From contig NZ_MKJY01000122.1 of the NCBI RefSeq assembly GCF_001942465.1, forward strand, positions 1 through 64,000: DNA of 64,000 nucleotides, given 5' to 3'. This document shows, piece by piece, positions 8,801-18,080 of this stretch; the stretch's first letter is position 1; each line of letters starts with the position of its first letter. Below the pieces are notes generated by a model, which searched no databases, was not told where the DNA came from, and saw only the letters and a list, made by a program, of their open reading frames with translations. A program made the position numbers and the translations under genes. The stretch is from Actinomadura sp. CNU-125 (GTDB taxonomy: Bacteria > Actinomycetota > Actinomycetes > Streptosporangiales > Streptosporangiaceae).

Positions 8801-9672
8801 TCAGCGGGCGAGCAGGTCGCGGAGGGTCTCGACGACCTCCGCGGGCGCTTCCTCGGCCATGAAGTGGCCCCACGGGACGGTCGCGTGCACGAGGTCGGAG
8901 GCCCACGGACGCCACAGGGCCTCGGCGTCGTAGCCGAGTGCGGCGCCCCAGTCCTGCTGGAGGACGGTGACGGGCATCGCGAGGCGGTTCCCGGCGTTGC
9001 GGTCGGCCCGGTCGTGCGCGACGTCGGCGTTCGCGGACGCGCGGTAGTCGGCGACGATCGACGGGACGGCGTCGCGGCACGCGGCCAGGTAGGCGGCGCG
9101 GACGTCGGCGGGGATCGCGTCCGGGGAACCGGCCCACAGGTCGAGGAAGTGGCCGAAGAACGCGTCGGGGGCACCGGCGATCAGCCGCTCGGGGAGGCCG
9201 GGCGGCTGGGCCATCAGGTAGAGGTGGAAGCCGACGGCGGCGCCGACGCCGTGCATCGCGTCCCACATGTCGAGCGTGGGCAGGACGTCGAGGGTGGCGA
9301 GGTGCGTGACGGTGCCGGGGTGGTCGAGGCCCGCGCGGAACGCGACGAGGGCGCCGCGGTCGTGCCCGGCGAGCGCGAAGCGGTCGTGGCCGAGGGCGCG
9401 GGCGGCGGCGACGACGTCGGCGGCCATCGTCCGCTTGGAATAGGTGTCCGGGGACGTTTCGGCGGGCTTGTCGCTGTCGCCGTAGCCGCGCAGGTCGGGG
9501 ACGATGACCGTGTGGTCGGCGGCCAGGTCGGCGGCGACGTGCCGCCACATCAGGTGCGTCTGCGGGAAGCCGTGCAGGAGGACGACGGGGCTGCCGGTGC
9601 CCGCGACGGCCGTGTTGAGACGGACGCGTCGGCGACGGGGATCCGGTGGTAGTCGAAGCCTTCGATCTTCAC
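8801..9672 (-). CDS. Haloacetate dehalogenase-type alpha/beta hydrolase, one frame break
   Basis: Starts at GTG 9672 (VKIEGFDYHRIPVADA); a single-base break near 9620 separates this from the rest (RLNTAVAGTGSPVVLLHGFP). The nucleophile elbow is G-H-D-R-G, i.e. Asp rather than Ser, and is followed by LDVLPTLDMWD and the late His in VPWGHFMAEEAP. This is the layout of fluoroacetate/haloacetate dehalogenases and related epoxide hydrolases. The Arg three residues after HDR and the Trp of the HW pair that hold fluoride in true fluoroacetate dehalogenases appear as Leu here, so defluorination is unlikely. Divergent from the SARP gene with a 55-bp gap. Confidence 0.8.
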
Positions 9673-9727
9673 GGTGAGCTCCTTCGTTCGGTGTGCCTCC
9701 AGGTTGGGCCGGGTGAATGAGCATCGG

Positions 9728-11661
9728 ATGAGCAGCTATAACCGAGGGGTGCGGTTCGGGGTGCTGGGGCCGGTGGCGGCCTGGGACGACAAGGGGAACG
9801 CGGTCGGGTTGCGGGGGCCGCGGCACCGCGCGGTGCTGGCGCGGTTGATCGTCGCGCGGCGGCGCGTGGTGCCGGTCGGGGTGCTGGTCGACGACCTGTG
9901 GGACGATCCGCCGCCGGACGCGGTGGGCGTCGTCCGGACGTTCGTGGCGGCGCTGCGGCGGGCCGTGGAGCCGGACCGTCCGCCGCGCGCGCCGCGACGC
10001 TGCTGTCGCCGAGGGGCCCGGTTACGCGCTGCGGGCCGGTGAGGTGGACGCGTGGCGGCTGGAGCGCGTGGTCGGGGACGCCGCCGCGCTGCCGTACGAG
10101 GAGCGGGTCGCCGCGCTGGACGAGGCGCTGGGGCTGTGGCGCGGGCCCGCGTACGCCGACTTCGCCGACGAGGACTGGGCGCGCGGCGAGCGGTCCCGGC
10201 TGACGGAGCTGCGGCTGCACGCCGTCGAGCGGCGCGCCGAGGCGCTGGTGGAGCTGGGCCGGGCGGCGGAGGCGGTTCCGGACCTCGACGCGCACGCCGC
10301 CGCGCACCCGCGGCGGGAGGACGCCTGGCGCCTCTTGGCGCTGGCCCTCTACCGGACGGGACGGCAGGGCGACGCGCTCGCGGTGCTGCGGCGGGCGAAG
10401 GGCCTGCTGGTCGAGCAGCTCGGGATCGATCCCGGGCCGGGGCTGCGGGGGCTGGAGGAGGACATCCTCCGGCAGGCGGACCGGCTCGACCCGGCGGGCG
10501 CGCGGAGCGGGTGTGGGCGCGGGCGTCGGCCGCCTACGACCGGACGGTGCGGGCGCGGTCGCGGCTGGAGTCGACGGTGGGGCTGCTGCGGGACCTCGCG
10601 GTGACCGGCGGCGACGGGCTGCTCGCGGCGCGGCGGCACCGGGTCGAGGCGGTGCACGCGGCGGAGGAGCTGGGCGATCCCGAACTGACCGCGCGGGTGA
10701 TCGGCCTCTACGACGTCCCGGCGATCTGGACGCGGGTGGACGATCCGGGGCAGGCCGCCCAGGTCGTCGCGGCCGCCGAGCGGACCCTGGCCGCGCTGCC
10801 GGACGGACGGGACGCGACGCGGGCGCGCCTCCTCGCGACGGTCGGGCTGGAGCGGCGCGGCGACCGGGGCGGGCGCGGCGGGCTGGCGGCCCGGGAAGCG
10901 GAGGCGATCGCGCGGCGCCTGGACGATCCCGCCCTGCTGTGCTTCGCGCTCAACGCGGTGTTCATGCAGACGTTCGGGCGGGCGGGCCTCGCCCCGGAAC
11001 GGGATCGCATCGGGGCGGAACTCGTCGGGCTCGCCGCGCGGAACGGGCTGGCGACGTACGAGGTGCTCGGGCATCTGGTGCGGCTGCAGGCGCGGAGCGC
11101 GCTGGGCGACTTCGGGGCCGCCGACGGGCACGCGGACGCCGCGGACCGGCTGGCCGAACGGCACGAGCGTCCGCTCGTCACGGTGTTCACCCGCTGGTAC
11201 GCGGCGTTGAAGCTCGCCGCGGGCGGCGCTCCGCCGGACGAGGCGGAGGCGGCCTACCGGGACGCCGCCGGGCTGCTGCCGGACGCCGGGATGCCGGGGA
11301 TGGAGGCGGGCCTGCTCCCCCTCGCGCTGCTGAGCGTGCGCGTCCCGCACGGCCTGCCCGCGCCGACCGGGCCGGTGGATTGGGGCCCTTACGAGCCGTG
11401 GGCGCGGCCGCTCGTCCTGCTGGCCGAGGGACGGGACGGCGACGCGGCGGCCGCGCTGACGGCGGGTCCCCGAACCGCCGCCCGACCTGATGCAGGAGGC
11501 GATGTGGTGCCTGGTGGCGCGGGCCGCGGCCCTGGTGGGCGACGGGGACGGCGCTGGCGCGGGCCCGCGCCGCGCTCGTCCCGGCGGCGGGCGAGCTGGC
11601 GGGCGCGGGCAGCGGCGTGCTCACGCTGGGCCCGGTCGCCCGCTACCTGGACGGGCTCTGA
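9728..11661 (+). CDS. SARP-type (BTAD domain) transcriptional regulator, several frame breaks
   Basis: Opens MSSYNRGVRFGVLGPVAAWD, the start of a SARP/AfsR-type winged-helix domain (about residues 7-95). A bacterial transcriptional activation domain follows (EVDAWRLERVVGDAA, EALGLWRGPAYADF, AHPRREDAWRLLALALYRTG), then a helical-repeat region of about 380 residues ending VLTLGPVARYLDGL at 11661. There is no NB-ARC ATPase, so it is an intermediate-size SARP. Frame changes occur near 10000, 10495, 11465 and 11550. Conservation continues across each, which points to indel errors, although a decayed gene is possible. Such regulators usually control a nearby pathway; here no biosynthetic cluster is adjacent. 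Confidence 0.75.
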
Positions 11662-11671
11662 TCGCAGGGCG

Positions 11672-12178
11672 TCAGGCGAAGCGGCCCTGGAACGTGACGC
11701 CGTCCGGCAGGGGGCGGGCGATGCGCCACAGGACGGTCACCCGGGACGAGCGGATCAGCCACCGGCCGTCCTCGATCTCGTAGCGGTCGTCGTACTCGAT
11801 CGCGCTGACGGCCTCGGTGCCGGCGACCCGGTCGACCTGCCGGAACCGGAGCGTCCACGCGCCCTTCGCCCGTCCGGCGCCGAGCAGCTCGATCACCGGG
11901 TGCATCGCGTGGTGCATGTCCAGGACGACGTACCGCCCGTCGTCGTCCCGGGCGAGGCCCACGTTCGTGAAGACGGCGGTGAGGGCGTCGCGGTCGTCGA
12001 ACGAGCCGGTCGGGCCGTAGTCCATGGACGCGCCCTCGGCGACGAAGCAGTCGCGGAAGGCGTCGGCGTCCTTGTGGTCGCAGGCCCGCAGGTACCGGTA
12101 CTTGAGCGTCTTGATCTGTTCGACGGCCTCAAGGGCGGCCACGCGTTCCTCGATCGTGGCGGCGGCGGTGATCTCCAT
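11672..12178 (-). CDS. SnoaL-like (NTF2 fold) protein
   Basis: 168 residues. EERVAALEAVEQIKTLKYRY followed by DHKDADAFRDCFVAEG and a C-terminal IEDGRWLIRSSRVTVLWR is the SnoaL_4 pattern: an N-terminal helix pair and a cone-shaped beta sheet. Family members are isomerases, dehydratases, or small-molecule binding proteins of unknown activity. It is convergent with the SARP gene (11-bp gap). Substrate not determinable. Confidence 0.85.
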   Translation of the reverse strand: MEITAAATIEERVAALEAVEQIKTLKYRYLRACDHKDADAFRDCFVAEGASMDYGPTGSFDDRDALTAVFTNVGLARDDDGRYVVLDMHHAMHPVIELLGAGRAKGAWTLRFRQVDRVAGTEAVSAIEYDDRYEIEDGRWLIRSSRVTVLWRIARPLPDGVTFQGRFA

Positions 12179-12272
12179 CCCCGGACGCTAGGCACGCCGG
12201 TCGCCGGACGGGTGCGGCGTTCCCGCCCAGCGGGACGGGTTTCGCCCGCGCGGGCGCGGGTACGCGCTGCGC

Positions 12273-12709
12273 GTGGCACGCGGCGGCCCGTCCGGGCGGG
12301 GGCACCGGGGCGTCCCGCACACGGCCGACCTGCGGATCGAGGCGTGGGCGCGACCCGGGAGCTCTGCATCGCCGAGGCCGTGACCGGGCTGGTCGACGGC
12401 TTCGCGGACGTCTCGCGCGTCCGGCGGCTGCGCACCGTCGAGTTGGACGTGCCGCCCGGCCCCGACGCGGACCTCCTCGTGTCGGTGCTCGACGAGGTGA
12501 TCTTCCGGCTGGAGGTCGAGGGCGAGATCGTGCTGGACGCCGCGTTCGTCCCGTCCGGCGGCGGTCTCACCGCCCGGCTGACGGTCGGGGACGTGGTCGA
12601 GGCGACGGCGGTCGGCGCGGTGCCCAAGGCGGTTTCCCTGCACGGCCTGCGGTTCGCCCCCGACCCCGCGTCCGGAGCCTGGTCCTGCGCCGTAACGGTC
12701 GACGTCTAA
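12273..12709 (+). CDS. Archease, cofactor of the RtcB RNA ligase, one frame break
   Basis: From GTG 12273 the frame reads [17 protein letters not shown], the conserved archease start with the HTAD metal-site motif. After a one-base break near 12345 it continues [19 protein letters not shown] and ends [13 protein letters not shown]...TVDV. Archease speeds guanylylation and turnover of the RNA ligase RtcB. The rtcB gene lies immediately downstream in convergent orientation, which strongly supports the call. The two genes are separated by a long inverted repeat rather than sharing an operon. Confidence 0.82.
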
Positions 12710-12722
12710 GTCCGCCGAGTTC

Positions 12723-12784
12723 GTTGACCTGCGGCGTGTTGCCCTTATCCGGGCGCCCATAAGGGCAACACGCCGCAGGTCAAC
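12723..12784. repeat. 26-bp perfect inverted repeat between archease and rtcB
   Basis: Left arm 12723-12748 (begins GTTGACCTGCGG, ends CCCTTAT) and right arm 12759-12784 are exact complements around a 10-nt loop CCGGGCGCCC. It lies between two convergent stops (12709 and 12796), so a bidirectional terminator is the simplest reading. CCGCC and GGCGG flanks could extend the stem. Confidence 0.9.
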
Positions 12785-12795
12785 GGAAAAGGCGG

Positions 12796-14218
12796 CTAGC
12801 CCTTCACGACGCCGACCGGGACGAGGCGGGCGATTTTGCGGCACAGGCCCGCGCCCTCGGCGGCCTCGACCACGGACGACACGTCCTTGTAGGCGCCCGG
12901 GTGCTCCTCGGCGAGCCCGCGCCACGACGAGGCCCGCACGGCGATGCCGTCCCGCTCCATGGTCGTGCGCAGGTTCTTCCCGTCGACGCCGCGGGCGGCT
13001 TGGTGGCGGCTCTGCGCGCGGCCCGCGCCGTGGCAGGCGGACGCGAACGCGGGCGCGTCGGGGTACACCGGCGAGCACGTAGGACGCGGTGCCCATCGTC
13101 CCGGGGATCAGCACCGGCTGGCCGGCGCTCCGCAGGTCGGGGGGCAGGTCGGGGTGGCCGGGCGGCAGCGCCCGGGTGGCGCCCTTGCGGTGGACGCACA
13201 GGGTCCGGCGGCGGCCGTCGACGACATGGTCCTCGATCTTCGCGAGGTTGTGCGAGACGTCGTAGACCAGGTCGAGGCGGGCCCCGGCGACGCGCCGGAA
13301 CACCTCGCGGGCGGCCTGGGCGAGCAGCTGCCGGTTGGCGCGGCCGTAGTTCGCGGCGGCGGCCATCGCGCCCAGGTAGGCGCGGCCTTCGGGCGACTCG
13401 ACGGGCGCGCAGGCGAGCTGCCGGTCGGGCACCTCGATGCCGTGCCCCGGCATCGCCCGTTCCATCTCCCGGACGTGGTCGGTGCAGATCTGGTGGCCGA
13501 GCCCCCGCGACCCGCAATGGATCATGACGCAGATCTGCCCCGCGCGGATCCCGAACGCCTCCGCGACGGCGGGGTCGTACACCTCGGCGACCCGCTGCAC
13601 CTCCAGGAAGTGGTTGCCCGAGCCGAGGCTGCCGACCTGCCGGGCGCCGCGCTCGACGGCCCGCTCGCTCACCCGTCCGGGATCGGCGTCGGCGACCGCC
13701 CCGGCGTCCTCGCAGCGCAGCAGGTCGCGTTCGTCGCCGTGGCCGCGCTCGACCGCGTACCTGGACCCGCCGGTCAGGATGCCGGTCAGCGCGGACCGTC
13801 CGGGCAGGTCCCAGACCGCGCCCCGGCCCATGCCGCGCGGGATCGCCGGGTCGAGCCCGTCCATGACGTCCCGGCAGACGGGCGCGAGCGCGGCCGCGTC
13901 GAGGTCGGCGGCGAGCAGCCGGACGCCGCACGAGATGTCGAACCCGACGCCGCCGGGCGACACGACGCCGCCCTCGCCCGGGTCGGTGGCGGCGACGCCG
14001 CCGATCGCGAACCCGTACCCCCAGTGCACGTCCGGCATGGCGTAGGACGCCGCCACCACGCCCGGCAGCGCGGCGACGTCGGCGACCTGCCCGACCGCCC
14101 GGTCGGCCGCGTCCAGCAGTTCCCTGGAGGCGAAAACGACGCCGGGCACCCGCATCGCGCCGGTCTGCTCGATCCGGAACCGGAACGGCGCCTCCCGCAC
14201 CAGGTCCAGGGTCGTCAT
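12796..14218 (-). CDS. rtcB: RtcB, RNA-splicing/repair ligase, one frame break
   Basis: About 473 residues from ATG 14218. Family motifs in order: [31 protein letters not shown] (metal-binding Cys), [24 protein letters not shown] (metal His residues), [12 protein letters not shown], and after a one-base break near 13070 [12 protein letters not shown], which holds the His that is guanylylated. It joins 2',3'-cyclic-phosphate or 3'-phosphate RNA ends to 5'-OH ends using GTP and Mn2+. The start overlaps the upstream hydrolase stop (ATGA), implying translational coupling. Archease lies next door, convergent. Confidence 0.93.
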
Positions 14219-14877
14219 GCCGTGACGGGATGCTTCAGGTAGTGGCCGAACCACCGGACGGCCATGTCCGTGGCCTGTTCGAGGGTGCCGGGTTCCTCGA
14301 ACAGGTGCGACGCGCCGGGGACGACCTCCAGCCGGTGCGTCGCATGGTGCATCCGGCCCGCGGCGTCGTCGTTCAGCCGCAGCACGTCCGGGTCGCGGGC
14401 GCCGACGATCAGCAGCACGGGCGCGTTCACCCGTTCCAGCGCCGTCCCCGCCATGTCGGGACGCCCGCCGCGCGACACGACCGCGCCGACGTGCTCGCGG
14501 CGGTCGGCGGCGGCGGCGAGGGCCGCGGCGGCGCCGGTGCTCGCGCCGAACAGCCCGATCGGGGTTCCGGCCGTCCGCGGCGCGGCGGCGAGCCAGTCGA
14601 TCGCGCCGATGAGCCGTCCGGTGAGCAGGCCGATGTCGAAGCGCAGCTCCCGGGTGACGTCGTCCACCTCGCCCTCGCGGGCGGTGAGGAGGTCGATGAG
14701 CAGGGTCCCGATGCCCGCCCGGTTGAGGCCCGCGGCGACGGCCCGGTTGCGGGGGCTGTGCCGGGAGCTGCCGCTGCCGTGCGCGAAGAGCACCACGCCG
14801 CCCGGACGGTCCGGCAGGGCCAGATCGCCCGGCAGCGCGGCGTCTCCGAGTTCGAGTGTGACGTTCGCGGTGTACAT
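14215..14877 (-). CDS. Dienelactone-hydrolase-like alpha/beta hydrolase
   Basis: 220 residues. Family features: [21 protein letters not shown] (oxyanion region), nucleophile elbow G-A-S-T-G-A-A (Ser at about 117), acid in [12 protein letters not shown] and C-terminal His in [11 protein letters not shown]. Proteins of this type are often found beside phosphoribosyltransferase-like or stress genes, and their substrate is unknown. Here the stop overlaps the rtcB start by ATGA, so hydrolase and RNA ligase are made together. Whether that link has meaning is unclear. Confidence 0.85.
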   Translation of the reverse strand: MYTANVTLELGDAALPGDLALPDRPGGVVLFAHGSGSSRHSPRNRAVAAGLNRAGIGTLLIDLLTAREGEVDDVTRELRFDIGLLTGRLIGAIDWLAAAPRTAGTPIGLFGASTGAAAALAAAADRREHVGAVVSRGGRPDMAGTALERVNAPVLLIVGARDPDVLRLNDDAAGRMHHATHRLEVVPGASHLFEEPGTLEQATDMAVRWFGHYLKHPVTA

Positions 14878-14975
14878 AGCGCGGGGCTACCCGCGCGTCC
14901 GCCGCCCATTCACCCGCCGGGCCGGGGCGGTCGCGTCCGGCCCCGGGGCTCTGGGGTTCCGGGGCCGGACGCGGG

Positions 14976-15188
14976 TCAGCGGGCGTCCCGTTCCCGTTCC
15001 ACCTCGCGGTTCCGGGCGCGTTCGGCGATCTGCCGGCGGTCCTCGTCGTGGCCGGGCCGCCGGTGGCCCGAGATCGACACGCGGACGCGGGGGGCGCCGC
15101 GGTGCGGCCGCGTGGCCGTCGCGTCCGGTACCCGCCCGACCGCGGTGACGGGATTGCGGGGCCCGCCGCGACGTGGTGGCCCGGCCAT
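14976..15188 (-). CDS. Small basic protein coupled to the Ldh-type gene
   Basis: 70 residues, very rich in Arg, with a C-terminal charged stretch ([20 protein letters not shown]). Its ATG shares a base with the stop of the upstream dehydrogenase (TGATG), the best evidence that it is translated. No known domain. It could be a small regulatory or nucleic-acid-binding protein, or a non-coding remainder. It is last in the operon. Confidence 0.4.
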   Translation of the reverse strand: MAGPPRRGGPRNPVTAVGRVPDATATRPHRGAPRVRVSISGHRRPGHDEDRRQIAERARNREVERERDAR

Positions 15189-16237
15189 CAGGCGACCGGT
15201 TCGGGGGGCGCGACCCCGAGCCTGTCGGCGGCCGTCCGCAGCTCGCCCCAGACCTTCGCCGAGACCGGAATCCCCTTCGCGGCGCGGGTCTCGGCGGTGG
15301 CTGCGCCGCGCTCCCCCGGGTAGAGGATCTCGGTGCCGGCGTCCGCGCGCGGCAGGTCCTTGACGGTGCCGAGGGTCGCGGCGGCCGCAGCGGCGAAGCC
15401 GTCGCCGCCGAAGTGCGCCGGGTCGAGGGCGATGATCAGCGCGTTCTGCCGGTGCCTGCGGCCGTCCGGGTCTCGCCGTGGAAGGACGACAGGACGGGCG
15501 CGCCCAGCAGGACGCTCGTGATCAGTTCGAACATCAGCGACATGCCCGCGCCCTTGGCGCCGCCCAGCGGGAGCGGCATCTCGGCGACGTTCGGGTCGGT
15601 GGTGGGGACGCCGTCGGCGGTCGCGGCCGTCCCCTCGGGGAGTTCCTTGCCCGCGTTGCGGTACTGCGCGATCTTGCCGAGGGCGATCTGGGCGGTCGCC
15701 ATGTCGAGCAGCGCGGGCGGGCGCCCGGCGGCGGGCACGGCGATCGACAGCGGGCTGGTCGCCACGGCGGCGCCCTTGACGCCGGTGTAGCCCATGTTCG
15801 GCATCCCGGCGACGAACGCGACGCCGACGAGCCCGGCCTCGGCGATCCGGGACGTGTAGTAGCCGATCGCGCCGGTGTGGACGGTGGTGCGCACGCCGAC
15901 CGCGCCGATCCCGTTGGTGCGGGCCCGCGCACCGCCTCGTCGGCGGCGGCGGTCAGCGCGACGGGTCCGGGCGCGCGGTCGGCGTCCAGGACGGCCGCCG
16001 CGGGGGCGTCGGACACGATGCGGACGCCGGGTCGCGGTTCGCGACGCCGGAGTCGAACATCTCGAGGTAGCGGGGAACGCGGGTGGCGCCGTGGGAATCG
16101 ACGCCGCGCAGGCTCGCCCAGGTCAGCACGTCGGCCAGGGTGGCGGCGTGCTCGGCCCGGACGCCCGCGCGGGCGAACAGATCGGCGACGAAGCCCTTCA
16201 GGTCGTCGGCGGGGACCACGACTTTCGCTGGTGGCAT
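15188..16237 (-). CDS. Malate/L-lactate dehydrogenase family 2-hydroxyacid oxidoreductase, three frame breaks
   Basis: Starts MPPAKVVVPADDLKGFVADL at 16237. RGVDSHGATRVPRYLEMFDSG is the signature of the type-2 malate/L-lactate dehydrogenase (Ldh, YbiC/YlbC-like) family. Further conserved blocks are TTVHTGAIGYYTSRIAEAGLVG, GKIAQYRNAGKELPEG and PLPLGGAKGAGMSLMFELI. Frame changes lie near 16020, 15915 and 15445; the C-terminus reads ...VWGELRTAADRLGVAPPEPVA. These enzymes oxidise 2-hydroxyacids with NAD(P). It follows the TPP decarboxylase by 21 bp and fits as the step that makes that enzyme's 2-oxoacid. Confidence 0.82.
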
Positions 16238-16258
16238 GGGTAGTTTCGCTCCGTTCGT

Positions 16259-18070
16259 TCAGCGGGAGACCGAGATGTTCACGACGGCGGTCGTGCCGGC
16301 CCGGACGGCTGTCATCGCCCGGTCCAGCGCGGGCGCGAGTTCGTCCGGCTTCTCGACCGCCTCGGCGTGCATCCCGAACGGTTCGGCGAACCGCGACAGC
16401 TCGGGCTGCCCGGACAGGTCGACGCCGCGGAAGTCCCCGGTCCGCACGGCCGCGCCGTCCGGGTAGAACCGCAGGTGGTTCATCTTCATCGACCGGTACT
16501 CGCGGTTGTTGAAGACGACGATCAGCAGCGGCAGCCCGTGCGTCTTCGCGGCGTCGAGGGACTGGACGATCGGGTTGTACATGAACGATCCGTCGCCCAC
16601 GGTGAGGACGACCGGACGGTCCGGCGCGGCGAGCTTCACCCCGAGTGCGACGGCGATGCCCTGGCCGAGGCCGCCCTGCACGTAGAAGTAGGAGTCGGGG
16701 GTGCCGCGCCGCAGGTGCCGCTTGACGAACCGGCTGTGGGTGATCGTCTCGTCCACGATGATCGGATCGTCGTCGGCGAGCAGCTCGCGGAGCACGACGG
16801 CCGCCCGGATCGGGTCGATCCCGTCGCCGTCGGCCGCGCGGGCCTCGCCGTCGGCCAGTTCCTCCGTGTCGGACGCGTGCCGAGCTCGCCGGGCCTCGCG
16901 CCGCGCCGCGACGCGGGCGCCGTCCGCCACGCCCCCGTCCCGGACCCGGCGGGTCAGGTCGCGGAGGGTCGCGGCGACGCCCCCTTCGAGGTAGTGGTCG
17001 GCGTAGAGCACCTGGTAGGCCATGTGCGGACGCTGCGGCACCTCGTCGAGCACGACGATCTTCGCCTTCGCCGGGCGCCTGCTCGGCGGGTAGAACGGGG
17101 CCCGGCAGTTCACCGGCAGGATCAGGTCCGCGGTGTCCATGAAGGGCCCGAGGTCGCCGCCCGCGTGCAGGTGGTGCGTCCGGGGGAAGTTCGTGCAGAC
17201 GGACGAGCCTTCCGGCTCGACCACCGGGATCTGCAGGGCCTCCGCGAAACCGACGAGCGCCTCCAGCCCGCCGGGCTCCCGGCCCGCGCTCTCGGTGACG
17301 ATCACCGGGTTCTCCGCGGCCGCCACGAGTTCGAGGACGGCCTCGATCTCGGCGGGCGCGCTGACCGTGGTGCCCTTCGCGGCGAGGGGTTTGAGGTCGC
17401 GCCCGTCCCAGGGATCGAGCAGGACCTCCAGGGGGACGTTGAGGTAGGCGGGTCCGGCCGGGGCGCGTTCGGCGAGTTCGGCGGCGCGCATGAGCATTCC
17501 GGGCAGGACGGACACGTCGCCCGCCTGGTTCGCCCACTTGGTCCACGGCCGCGCCATCTGGTGCGGGCCGCCGACGACCGACAGGTTGCGGTACCACTGG
17601 GCGCCCGGGTCGGGCCCGCCGCCGTCGCCGTAGGTGGCGGACTCCGACGACGCCACGACCATCGGCGCACCGGCCAGCAGCGCGCCGTGGACGGCCATCG
17701 AGCCCTGCAGCAGGCCGGGCCCGGCGTGCAGCAGCACGCCCTGGGCGCGGCGGGTGACCAGGGCATAGCCGGTGGCCATGCCGACCGCGACCGTCTCGTG
17801 CGTCAGGTCGAGGTTAGCGGGGGCCGGCAGCCCGTCGCGGCGGCGCCGGGCGAGCGACTCCCACACCGGCGCCCACTCCGAGCCCGGCGAGGAGAAAACG
17901 TAGTCGGCGCCGATCGCGTCGAACGCGGCGACGACGGCGTCGCCGCCGTCGGCGCGGCGCGTCGGGCCGGTTCCCGCGGGGCCGGTATCCGCGGTGCCGG
18001 TATCCGTCATTCCGGTTTCTGTCATTCCGTTTTCCGTCATGCCGCTTTCCGTCATGCCGCTTTCCGTCAT
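16259..18070 (-). CDS. Thiamine-diphosphate-dependent decarboxylase (benzoylformate decarboxylase/ALS-like)
   Basis: 603 residues. After a repetitive N-terminus of about 35 residues come the pyrimidine-binding domain (DYVFSSPGSEWAP, then LTHETVAVGMATGYAL with the catalytic Glu), the central domain (NPVIVTESAGREPGGLEAL), and the diphosphate domain with GDGSFMYNPIVQSLDAAKTH followed by the NN pair of the GDG..NN metal motif. It is most like benzoylformate-decarboxylase or acetolactate-synthase-type 2-oxoacid decarboxylases without a clear exact substrate. Several in-frame ATGs lie in the repeat, so the true start could be any of 18070 to 18010. Operon partner of the Ldh-type and amidohydrolase genes. 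Confidence 0.85.
   Translation of the reverse strand: MTESGMTESGMTENGMTETGMTDTGTADTGPAGTGPTRRADGGDAVVAAFDAIGADYVFSSPGSEWAPVWESLARRRRDGLPAPANLDLTHETVAVGMATGYALVTRRAQGVLLHAGPGLLQGSMAVHGALLAGAPMVVASSESATYGDGGGPDPGAQWYRNLSVVGGPHQMARPWTKWANQAGDVSVLPGMLMRAAELAERAPAGPAYLNVPLEVLLDPWDGRDLKPLAAKGTTVSAPAEIEAVLELVAAAENPVIVTESAGREPGGLEALVGFAEALQIPVVEPEGSSVCTNFPRTHHLHAGGDLGPFMDTADLILPVNCRAPFYPPSRRPAKAKIVVLDEVPQRPHMAYQVLYADHYLEGGVAATLRDLTRRVRDGGVADGARVAARREARRARHASDTEELADGEARAADGDGIDPIRAAVVLRELLADDDPIIVDETITHSRFVKRHLRRGTPDSYFYVQGGLGQGIAVALGVKLAAPDRPVVLTVGDGSFMYNPIVQSLDAAKTHGLPLLIVVFNNREYRSMKMNHLRFYPDGAAVRTGDFRGVDLSGQPELSRFAEPFGMHAEAVEKPDELAPALDRAMTAVRAGTTAVVNISVSR
17966..18070 (-). repeat. 15-bp tandem repeat encoding MT(E/D)xG at a protein N-terminus
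   Basis: Seven degenerate 15-bp units. The first two are identical (ATGACGGAAAGCGGC) and the next three vary at one to four bases, giving MTESG MTESG MTENG MTETG MTDTG. The last two units lose the Met. Five consecutive units each carry an in-frame ATG. Confidence 0.9.
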
Positions 18071-18080
18071 GGACGCTTTC

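Noticed and set aside
8801..9672. Fluoroacetate dehalogenase linked to the fluoride channel genes
   Set aside because: The fluoride-binding Arg and Trp are replaced, and the genes are 52 kb apart.
9728..12709. Natural product biosynthesis cluster around the SARP gene
   Set aside because: No polyketide, peptide, terpene or RiPP enzyme lies within the neighbouring 10 kb on either side.
12723..12784. Inverted repeat as end of a transposable element
   Set aside because: Nothing lies between the arms except a 10-nt loop, no target duplication and no transposase.
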